Shown here piece after piece: positions 1-5,029 of a stretch of DNA of 6,002 bases; the stretch's first letter is position 1; every line of letters starts with the position of its first letter. The stretch is taken from positions 1 to 6,002 of the forward strand of contig DAHVAI010000023.1 of the NCBI GenBank assembly GCA_027314685.1, given 5' to 3'. A program made the position numbers and the translations under genes. The DNA comes from Nitrososphaerota archaeon (GTDB lineage Archaea; Thermoproteota; Nitrososphaeria; Nitrososphaerales; CADDZS01). Below the pieces are notes generated by a model. The model saw only the letters and a program-made list of their open reading frames with translations, made no database searches and was not told the DNA's origin.

Positions 1-632
1 TTAAGCATAGGGAAGATATTGCCAAAATCAAGCGAAGGCATTTTTTGGATCATGTATATTGGGGCAAGCCAATAACTGGATACGGGGACCCAAAAGCTAG
101 GTTGGTGATCCTAGGTCTCGCGCCCGCAGCTCATGGTGGTAACAGGACAGGAAGAGTCTTCACTGGAGATAACAGCGCAAGATTTCTTGTGAGACATCTG
201 CACAAGTTCGGTTTTGCAAATCAAGCAACGTCGGAGGCGCGCGAAGACGGATTGCAATACAATGATTGTTACGTTACTGCGGCAGTCAAGTGCGTGCCAC
301 CACACGACAAGCCAACTCGACAGGAGATTGAGAATTGCTCACAATATCTGGAAAAAGAGCTTGCGATCATATCAGGAACCAAGGTGGTACTGGCTCTTGG
401 AAAGATTGCATTCGACTCTTATGTAAGTGCAGCAAAGAAGCGATATGGAATTAAAGAAAGATTCGTCTTTAAGCACGGAAAGAAATACGCAATTTCAAAC
501 GACCTCCCAATCATTGTCGCATCCTATCACCCCAGCCCTAGAAACACAAATACGGGGAAGATGACGAGCACGATGTTCTCTTCTGTGCTTCGGAGGATAA
601 AGAGAATGCTAGATCAGGATATTCCGCAATGA
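1..632 (+). CDS. Family 5 uracil-DNA glycosylase (UDGb), 5' end missing
   Basis: Base-excision repair enzyme that removes uracil, and in this family often other deaminated bases such as hypoxanthine, from DNA. The family 5 signature is clear: motif 1 GLAPAAHGGNRTGR followed by VFTGD (about nt 114-170), which lacks the polar catalytic residue of motif 1 in family 1 and 4 enzymes, and motif 2 HPSPRNTNTG (about nt 528-557). Two cysteines 14 residues apart (nt 291-293 and 336-338, in KCVPPHDKP...ENC) match two of the four 4Fe-4S ligands of the family; the other two normally lie near the N-terminus. The frame stays open leftwards to the window edge and the residues before TTG 45 (RRHF, then LDHVYWGKP) still match the family's N-terminal region, so TTG 45 is not the start and the gene begins outside the window. 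The stop is TGA 630-632. What is known of substrates comes from the family; the assignment to family 5 is direct from the motifs. Confidence 0.93.
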   Translation, partial: KHREDIAKIKRRHFLDHVYWGKPITGYGDPKARLVILGLAPAAHGGNRTGRVFTGDNSARFLVRHLHKFGFANQATSEAREDGLQYNDCYVTAAVKCVPPHDKPTRQEIENCSQYLEKELAIISGTKVVLALGKIAFDSYVSAAKKRYGIKERFVFKHGKKYAISNDLPIIVASYHPSPRNTNTGKMTSTMFSSVLRRIKRMLDQDIPQ

Positions 633-707
633 GAACTTCCGGCCTCCGTTGCAAGACTTTTAGGCTGACATTGCGTTAATCTTCAACAAGCTAATCTGGG
701 TGTTTGG

Positions 708-1814
708 ATGTCAGATAGTTTAGGCATGCCTGAGGATCGGGGTTTCGAGTCGTTATTGCTTGACGAATGGCTCACCAAGTTTGGTCGGATTTATGGGAAA
801 CGACACGATAAGCATACCACCGAATACATGATCTCGCGGCTCGTGGAAGAGGTCGCTGAGATGGTGAACCCAATGGAGACCCAGGACAAAGCGTTGATCT
901 CGCCTTGTCTTGCAGATGTATTTTCATGGACTTGCTCACTCGCTTACAAGCTGAACATAGACATAGCTTCACTTGCTTGGCAGAAATACGGGAAGCATGC
1001 TCCTAGACCTTTTTGGACGAAGGAAGATGCATTTCACGTGTCATTGGCGGATTTCTCTCAACCCAACACGCTCCACGATTGGCAGGTTTTCATCTCAAAG
1101 GTGTATCAGAAGGAAAACACTCTTCTGACACCAATGAATGCGTTGGTCGCAATGATGAAGGATGTGGGGGATCTTGCCATGATGAACAGAAAGAGAGCAA
1201 CTCTAGATCAGATATCGTCCAAGCTAGCCGCAATACTTGCGTGGACCCTCACAATATCAGAACTCTTGAAGCTTGACCTTGCAAGTGTCGTGAATGCGAA
1301 GTACGACGATCATTGTCCAGTTTGCGGTCAAGAGATTTGTGATACAGACGTCTGCCATCCGCTGACAAGCATGTATGTGTCATTTGGTGCAAGGACCACG
1401 GATGAAGAGAAATACGCAATACTAGACACCGCTGCAAAGTTTGGATTCAGGGTACTCCTCAACCCGTCAGTTAAGGTTCAAAGCACGAGGGATTTGTCCG
1501 TGTCACAAGATCTGATCAGCAAGTCGGATGCCGCGTGCATAATACTCTCAAATCCGACGGATGGACCATTGGAAGAGTCAGAATACAGACAGGTTTTCGA
1601 GACGTTGTCGAGCTACGCTATGCTCTCAAAAGGGAACGTCTGGATTTTCGGCATGCGGGGGATAACTGACTTTTTTCAATATATTTCCAAAATGCTCTCT
1701 TCGGAGAAGATTAACGTGAACTCTTACACTGATGCCAACCATCTTAGAGCTCTGTTTGAAAAAGAGCTTTCATGGCTTGAGTCAAGGAAGAAGATACTTT
1801 CAAAATCCTATTGA
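708..1814 (+). CDS. Tandem MazG-like / zinc-knuckle / Rossmann-like (NDT- or TIR-like) fusion protein
   Basis: 368 residues, probable nucleotide-acting enzyme of unknown exact substrate. Residues about 13-97 resemble an all-alpha NTP pyrophosphohydrolase unit: SRLVEEVAEM (E47, E48, E51) then CLADVFSW (D70) and a tail IDIASLAWQKYG typical of MazG-like folds. The usual second-motif glutamate is Cys67. Residues about 119-200 repeat the pattern (MMKDVGDLAMM, then SSKLAAILAW and LDLASVVNAKY) but have lost most acidic ligands, so this half is likely structural. CPVCGQEICDTDVC (C203, C206, C211, C216) is a probable zinc site. Residues about 221-368 alternate strands and helices (MYVSFG; FRVLLNP; KSDAACIILS; GNVWIFG) like nucleoside deoxyribosyltransferases or TIR domains, with E289, E290 and E292 as possible acidic site residues. 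ATG 708 has no clear Shine-Dalgarno sequence; ATG 726 is an alternative. The gene is 12 bp ahead of pyrE, so probably co-transcribed. The MazG-like fold is fairly sure; the C-terminal family and the function are inference. Confidence 0.75.
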   Translation: MSDSLGMPEDRGFESLLLDEWLTKFGRIYGKRHDKHTTEYMISRLVEEVAEMVNPMETQDKALISPCLADVFSWTCSLAYKLNIDIASLAWQKYGKHAPRPFWTKEDAFHVSLADFSQPNTLHDWQVFISKVYQKENTLLTPMNALVAMMKDVGDLAMMNRKRATLDQISSKLAAILAWTLTISELLKLDLASVVNAKYDDHCPVCGQEICDTDVCHPLTSMYVSFGARTTDEEKYAILDTAAKFGFRVLLNPSVKVQSTRDLSVSQDLISKSDAACIILSNPTDGPLEESEYRQVFETLSSYAMLSKGNVWIFGMRGITDFFQYISKMLSSEKINVNSYTDANHLRALFEKELSWLESRKKILSKSY

Positions 1815-1826
1815 ATACTTGTTGTC

Positions 1827-2387
1827 ATGGGTAGAAATGAAATGACGGATAAGGAATCGCGGCTCCTGAACCTGATAAAATCTAAAGGTGTAGAAAAAAA
1901 AACAGACGGGTTTATTCTAGCTTCTGGCAAGAGAACAAACCTGTATATCGATCTGAGGAAAGTGAACCTCGATCCTGAGGGAATAAACCTTGTGGGTGAA
2001 ATCATGCTGAAAAAAATTCATGAACTTGCACCTGAAGCTACGCACGTTGGGGGGCTGGAAACCGGCTCAATACCAATCTCCACAGCTGTGACATTGCTGA
2101 GCAAGCGTGCAAGCCCGCTAGCTGGTTTTTGGGTCAGAAAGCAGACCAAAGACCACGGTCTGAAGAATCTGATCGAGGGAAACCTGACAAGAAGCGCCTA
2201 TGCAGTAATTGTTGATGACGTTGTTACAACTGGCGGTTCCTCTCTCCAGGCAGTCAGGGCAGTTAGGGAATTTGGAGCAAAAGTGGTTCAGGTCGTAGCA
2301 ATCGTAGACAGAGGGGCGGTCGAGAATTTTAAGAAAGAGGGCATACCATACTTTGCCTTCTTTGAAGAAAATGATATTTCAAATTGA
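1827..2387 (+). CDS. pyrE: Orotate phosphoribosyltransferase
   Basis: 186 residues. Cytoplasmic enzyme joining orotate to PRPP to give orotidine 5'-monophosphate in de novo pyrimidine synthesis. The PRPP-binding signature is YAVIVDDVVTTGGSS (residues 125-139), with adjacent acids D130-D131 and the TTGGS loop. The flexible catalytic loop is VRKQTKDHGLKNLIEG (103-118), carrying the R104, K105, K108 and H110 pattern of OPRTs, and the substrate region FILASGKRTNLYIDLR (29-44) is also typical. The length is normal for a monofunctional archaeal enzyme and no decarboxylase (PyrF) domain is fused. ATG 1827 is used here; ATG 1842 (codon 6) is equally possible because neither has a strong Shine-Dalgarno sequence. 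It follows the MazG-like gene by 12 bp and its TGA overlaps the TTG of dinB, so it is embedded in an operon with DNA-maintenance genes rather than with other pyr genes in this window. Confidence 0.95.
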   Translation: MGRNEMTDKESRLLNLIKSKGVEKKTDGFILASGKRTNLYIDLRKVNLDPEGINLVGEIMLKKIHELAPEATHVGGLETGSIPISTAVTLLSKRASPLAGFWVRKQTKDHGLKNLIEGNLTRSAYAVIVDDVVTTGGSSLQAVRAVREFGAKVVQVVAIVDRGAVENFKKEGIPYFAFFEENDISN

Positions 2388-3496
2388 CATTCGCTACGAA
2401 AACCAGGACTGTGCTAGCAATTGATCTAGACTATTTTTACGCACAATGCGAAGAGCTGCGAAAGCCGGAAATCAAGGATAAACCAGTCGTCATTTGCGTC
2501 TACTCTGGTAGGACAGATGAAAGCGGAGCAGTAAGCACGTGCAATTACATCGCCAGGAATCTCGGGGTAAAATCCGGCATTCCAATAATTCTGGCAAAGA
2601 AGTTGCTCTCAAATCATTCTGACGCGGTCTTCTTACCTATGGACAAAGTTTACTACGAAGAAACTTCTGAGAGAATCATGACGATCCTAAGATCTCACGC
2701 CAAAGTCGTAGAACAAGTGAGCATAGATGAAGCCTATATTGATGTGACAGGCGACACAAATGGCGATTTCTCAAAAGCAAAGACTTTGGGATATCGAATC
2801 AAATCAGAGATTTCTGATAGCGAGAGCCTAACTTGTTCTGTGGGAATTGGCCCAAACAAACTTATTGCAAAGATGGCCGTTGATGTGAAAAAGCCGGATG
2901 GATTGACGGTTGTCAAACCAGAAGATGTGAAATCATTTCTGGATCCCTTGCCAGTCGGAAAGCTATTTGGAATAGGTCCAAAGACAGAACAAAGACTTCA
3001 AGCGCTTGGAATCAAAAAAATAGGAGAACTTGCTAGCTTCGATGTAGAGATACTCACAAGGGAATTTGGGAAACATCTCGGACCGCACTTGAAACGCTTT
3101 GCCCTAGGAATTGATGAAGAGCTGGTCCACGAAAGAGAGGCTGAACAGATTAGCCGAATCATCACTTTGAAACACGACACATCGGAGTTCGATTTTTCTG
3201 AGGATTTGAATTCTATTTGCAGAGATATCTCAAAGAAGCTAAAGGCAAGTGACCTCACCTGTAAGACAGTGGGAATTATTGTGATAACAACTGGGTTGAA
3301 AACAAAAAATCGAGCGAAAACTCTTGATGTCCCGACAGATTCGGCCGAGGCGATGGAATCTTCAGCCAGAGCATTGTTCGAAACTTTCTTTGAAGAGTCG
3401 TCAGCGGAGGTCAGAAGGATCGGCGTGAAAGTTACTGGGTTTGTGGCGAGCACCGCGCCAGGCGATAACACTTCGCTGACAGATTTCTTTGGATAG
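2384..3496 (+). CDS. dinB: Y-family DNA polymerase IV (translesion polymerase)
   Basis: 370 residues. Low-fidelity polymerase that copies past damaged template bases. Palm and fingers: AIDLDYFYAQ (D14, corresponding to Dpo4 Asp7; Y19 at the steric-gate position), YIARNLGVKSGIP (fingers), VSIDEAYIDV with metal ligands D115 and E116, and SVGIGPNKLIAKMA (152-165). Thumb helix-hairpin-helix: KLFGIGPKTEQRLQALGI (193-210). Little-finger domain roughly 255-355. The extreme C-terminus NTSLTDFF (362-369) is a PIP-box-like PCNA-binding peptide with Asn in place of the usual Gln. All catalytic acids are present, so it should be active. The TTG start overlaps the pyrE stop as TTGA, which suggests translational coupling; an in-frame TGA at 2372-2374 blocks any longer form. 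GTG 2411 (codon 10) would give an N-terminus closer to Dpo4 in length and cannot be excluded. It ends 13 bp from the convergent TRAM gene. Confidence 0.95.
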   Translation: MTFATKTRTVLAIDLDYFYAQCEELRKPEIKDKPVVICVYSGRTDESGAVSTCNYIARNLGVKSGIPIILAKKLLSNHSDAVFLPMDKVYYEETSERIMTILRSHAKVVEQVSIDEAYIDVTGDTNGDFSKAKTLGYRIKSEISDSESLTCSVGIGPNKLIAKMAVDVKKPDGLTVVKPEDVKSFLDPLPVGKLFGIGPKTEQRLQALGIKKIGELASFDVEILTREFGKHLGPHLKRFALGIDEELVHEREAEQISRIITLKHDTSEFDFSEDLNSICRDISKKLKASDLTCKTVGIIVITTGLKTKNRAKTLDVPTDSAEAMESSARALFETFFEESSAEVRRIGVKVTGFVASTAPGDNTSLTDFFG

Positions 3497-3509
3497 ATTA
3501 TCCAGAAAG
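3487..3509. terminator. Hairpin at the dinB/TRAM convergent junction
   Basis: A perfect inverted repeat GGATA-GAT-TATCC (3491-3503) is extended by CTTT (3487-3490) pairing with AAAG (3506-3509) across a 2-nt AG bulge. It overlaps the dinB stop (TAG 3494-3496) and fills the 13-bp space to the stop of the TRAM gene. It could act for both strands. Archaeal termination relies mainly on T-tracts, and only short T-runs (CTTT, ATTT) are present, so a terminator role is inference. Confidence 0.35.
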
Positions 3510-3872
3510 TTATGCTTGAGGAGTGGATTCCGAAGAAGTTGGCTGAGTCTCTTGAGGAGTACTTGTTTCAGGAATGATTTCGCCAGTAGCAGCCCTTGCC
3601 CCAACATTTGTGACTCTTATAGTGACTTCTTCACCGGGCTTCGCTCCACGTATGAATACAATAAAACCTTCAATCCTAGCAACACCTTCTCCTCTCTCGC
3701 TTCGGTCGATGACTCTGACCTTGTACTCCTTTCCGACTTCGACAGGCTTGCCACCGGATTCGGTTCGTTTTTGGGCCTCTTCGTCACGTCTATTTCTGCG
3801 GGGCTGATATCCCGCTGGACGTTTATCGCCATAAAAACTACCACGCTGACTATGCCTGTCTCGATCACTCAA
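3510..3872 (-). CDS. TRAM-domain protein, probable RNA-binding protein
   Basis: 120 residues. TRAM is a small beta-barrel that binds RNA; stand-alone archaeal TRAM proteins are thought to act as RNA chaperones or in tRNA/rRNA handling. Residues about 42-101 form the domain: VEVGKEYKVRVIDRSERGEGVARIEG..VFIRGAKPGEEVTIRVTNV is recognisable in pieces, notably the GEGVARIEGF turn (61-70) and the FIRGAKPGE stretch (73-81). The N-terminal 36 residues are basic and rich in Arg, Gly and polar residues; the last 19 are rich in Ser, Thr, Pro, Gln and Glu. Both tails are probably disordered. The start is TTG 3872, preceded by AGGT about 6 nt upstream, a weak Shine-Dalgarno match. The in-frame stop at 3897-3899 limits extension, and no ATG or GTG lies between. 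It is convergent with dinB. The family call is firm; the cellular role is inferred from the family. Confidence 0.88.
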   Translation of the reverse strand: MSDRDRHSQRGSFYGDKRPAGYQPRRNRRDEEAQKRTESGGKPVEVGKEYKVRVIDRSERGEGVARIEGFIVFIRGAKPGEEVTIRVTNVGARAATGEIIPETSTPQETQPTSSESTPQA

Positions 3873-3898
3873 AATTGACCTAAAACTCTCCAGAGATT

Positions 3899-3906
3899 AC
3901 ATATTT
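3899..3906 (-). promoter_or_regulatory. Possible TATA box of the TRAM gene
   Basis: Reads AAATATGT on the - strand. Placing transcription start about 27 bp downstream puts it at or very near the TTG 3872 start, so the mRNA could be leaderless or nearly so. Position supports it; the match to an archaeal TATA box is only fair. Confidence 0.3.
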
Positions 3907-3946
3907 GGTTTTCATAGCTTATCAGTGTTTGGGTGAAAAGCGCCTA

Positions 3947-3979
3947 GTTTCGAATATCGAGAAACAATATCGACCAAAC
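3947..3979. repeat. Short tandem repeat with inverted repeat
   Basis: AATATCGAGAAAC (3953-3965) is followed directly by AATATCGACCAAAC (3966-3979), a near-exact tandem duplication. The first copy also sits inside an inverted repeat with arms GTTTC (3947-3951) and GAAAC (3961-3965) around GAATATCGA, which itself contains CGA-ATA-TCG. It lies between the zinc-ribbon stop (4032) and the TRAM promoter region. It may be an operator, a 3' structure of the zinc-ribbon transcript, or chance. Confidence 0.4.
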
Positions 3980-4031
3980 AAATAGGGCAACAAGTGTCAC
4001 TGTGGATACTAACACAAGCGACCGTTGTATT

Positions 4032-4169
4032 CTAGAATTTCATCGGCGAACCTTTGAAACCGCAGTCGTTGCACATCATCTTTGCAGATTTCTTTGTCGC
4101 CTTAGCCAAGCCTACGTTCTTGCTGTGGCACTTTGGACATTCCCAGTCGCCGGAGGATACCAATGGCAT
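4032..4169 (-). CDS. Small zinc-ribbon protein
   Basis: 45 residues, ATG 4169 to TAG 4032-4034. The sequence has two CxxC knuckles, DWECPKCHSKN (C11, C14) and MMCNDCGFKG (C33, C36), separated by an 18-residue Lys/Ala-rich segment, the layout of a single treble-clef or ribbon zinc site. The Trp before the first knuckle and the Gly-Phe after the second are common in such ribbons. No further domain exists, so it is probably a nucleic-acid- or protein-binding accessory factor; I do not recognise a specific family. No clear Shine-Dalgarno sequence precedes the ATG, but a TATA-like box lies about 43 bp upstream. An in-frame TAA lies upstream, about 30 bp beyond the ATG. The overlapping + strand reading frame (4002-4214) has no recognisable features. 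Confidence 0.72.
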   Translation of the reverse strand: MPLVSSGDWECPKCHSKNVGLAKATKKSAKMMCNDCGFKGSPMKF

Positions 4170-4208
4170 GCTCTTGCACGTTGCGTAAGTACAAACGAGT
4201 TAAAGCGC

Positions 4209-4215
4209 CTATAAG
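4209..4215 (-). promoter_or_regulatory. TATA-like box of the zinc-ribbon gene
   Basis: CTTATAG on the - strand, in the 54-bp gap between the regulator stop and the zinc-ribbon ATG. Its centre near 4212 predicts transcription start near 4185 and a leader of about 16 nt. This suggests the small gene can be transcribed independently of the regulator upstream. Confidence 0.4.
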
Positions 4216-4223
4216 AGTTGCTT

Positions 4224-4925
4224 TCAATCTTGAAATATCAGGTTACTTTGGAGACGCACCCTTAATGCTTTTAGTGCGTCGCTTATCTCTCGTTCTCTAG
4301 CATCAAGTCTCTCTGAAAGTTGATTGACGTCCGGTCTTCGTTCCTCGCCTATTGTCGAGTACAATATCTGTCGCTGGAGATCTTCGTCGAATGCATTTCG
4401 AATGGCTTCGTGAGCGGTTCTTGTGATCCTTTGCTTGAGTCCCAATAGTGCTATCTCCGTATTTGCAATTTCTGTCAGTTTGGAATTTATCTCCTTCAGA
4501 AGTGAATCGCTAATCGTAAGTATTTTTGATGGATCATTCTCTCCCTCCAATTCAAGGAGCTGCCTTTGGATGCTTTTGAACTCGGTTTGAGATGTCTTCG
4601 CGCGAGCGCTTTCCTGTGGGATGTCATGAAGCACGAACTGCACCGCATCTTTGGTAATCCCGACCGCCAACATGCAAGATCGATTGAGCTGGTAATACTT
4701 CCGCTTCGGAGCTGCGAATTCACTCTCGCCGCTGTATGACGTAACAAAACCATTCTTTTCCAAGATCTCTAGATGTTTCAACACTGCCTGCTGGCTAACG
4801 CCAAGATCTTTCGAAAGCTGAATGAAATATCTAGGCTCGTCTGCCAACAATTGAAGGATTCTTCTACGGGTTTCATTCCCAAGAACTTCTAACAGAACAT
4901 CAACATCTTCAAAATCTGCCAGCAA
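4224..4925 (-). CDS. Winged-helix (ArsR/Phr-like) transcriptional regulator with helical C-terminus
   Basis: 233 residues. DNA-binding regulator. Residues about 10-82 form a winged helix: LEVLGNETRRRILQLLADEP (12-31) starts helix 1, LSKDLGVSQQAVLKHLEILEKNGFV (37-61) covers the helix-turn-helix with recognition helix SQQAVLKHLEIL, and the wing ends in PKRKYYQL (73-80). The LGNETRRRIL opening and the RKYY wing resemble the Pyrococcus heat-shock regulator Phr from memory. After residue about 110 come long charged helices (FKSIQRQLLELE, LLKEINSKLTEIANTEIALLGLKQRI, LDAREREISDALKALRVRL) with heptad-like spacing, probably a coiled-coil dimerisation or effector part. It has no cysteine-rich metal site like classical ArsR sensors. 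The start is TTG 4925 with AGGAAGGG just upstream; an in-frame TAG upstream blocks extension and no ATG is available nearby. It is divergent from the thermosome gene. Confidence 0.85.
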   Translation of the reverse strand: MLADFEDVDVLLEVLGNETRRRILQLLADEPRYFIQLSKDLGVSQQAVLKHLEILEKNGFVTSYSGESEFAAPKRKYYQLNRSCMLAVGITKDAVQFVLHDIPQESARAKTSQTEFKSIQRQLLELEGENDPSKILTISDSLLKEINSKLTEIANTEIALLGLKQRITRTAHEAIRNAFDEDLQRQILYSTIGEERRPDVNQLSERLDAREREISDALKALRVRLQSNLIFQD

Positions 4926-4936
4926 TTTCCCTTCCT
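4926..4936 (-). promoter_or_regulatory. Ribosome binding site of the regulator
   Basis: On the - strand AGGAAGGGAAA immediately precedes TTG 4925. The purine-rich AGGAAGG core about 4 nt from the TTG supports this unusual start codon, the only plausible start in the N-terminal region. Confidence 0.55.
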
Positions 4937-4977
4937 GTATCCTCTATGTATCTTGAGATTACAATAACCCGATAATC

Positions 4978-4985
4978 ATAAATAT
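4978..4985. promoter_or_regulatory. AT-rich TATA box in the divergent promoter region
   Basis: ATAAATAT on the + strand, ATATTTAT on the - strand. Centre near 4982 predicts a thermosome transcription start near 5008 (leader about 22-28 nt). Read on the - strand it predicts a start near 4955 for the regulator (leader about 30 nt). A second AT-rich stretch at 4960-4969 could serve the regulator instead. One box may thus orient both promoters or one of them. Confidence 0.5.
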
Positions 4986-4997
4986 CTTTCGCATATA

Positions 4998-5020
4998 GTT
5001 AGTTTCATAAGGTTAGTATC
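4998..5020 (+). repeat. Direct repeats near the thermosome transcription start
   Basis: GTTAGTTTC (4998-5006) and GTTAGTATC (5012-5020) match at 8 of 9 positions with a 14-bp period; a weaker third copy GGTTAT starts at 5026. They flank the predicted transcription start near 5008, where a repressor would block RNA polymerase. Operator function is inference. Confidence 0.35.
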
Positions 5021-5023
5021 CGA

Positions 5024-5028
5024 GAGGT
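5024..5028 (+). promoter_or_regulatory. Shine-Dalgarno sequence of the thermosome gene
   Basis: GAGGT ends 1 nt before ATG 5030, too close for normal use, but 7 nt before the in-frame ATG 5036. It therefore favours 5036 as the translation start. Confidence 0.6.
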
Positions 5029-5029
5029 T

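Noticed and set aside
45..632. A complete glycosylase gene starting at TTG 45
   Set aside because: The frame is open to the left edge, and residues before TTG 45 fit the family; two iron-sulfur cysteines are still missing and must lie upstream.
1..632. Assignment to family 4 uracil-DNA glycosylase
   Set aside because: Motif 1 is GLAPAAHGGNRTGR rather than the GEAPG type of family 4.
633..707. Possible promoter or small RNA between the glycosylase and MazG-like genes
   Set aside because: Only a weak TTTTAG stretch is visible near 658; no convincing TATA box, Shine-Dalgarno sequence or structure.
1013..1276. 87-residue + strand reading frame inside the MazG-like gene
   Set aside because: It is out of frame with a domain-bearing gene and has no motifs of its own.
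2998..3471. 157-residue - strand reading frame
   Set aside because: It lies fully within dinB, is Ser/Ile/Phe-rich without motifs, and mirrors dinB codon structure.
3489..3878. 129-residue + strand reading frame
   Set aside because: It is antisense to the TRAM gene, whose domain is recognisable; the + strand product is low-complexity Ser/Phe/Arg-rich.
4002..4214. 70-residue + strand reading frame
   Set aside because: It is antisense to the zinc-ribbon gene and has no recognisable features.
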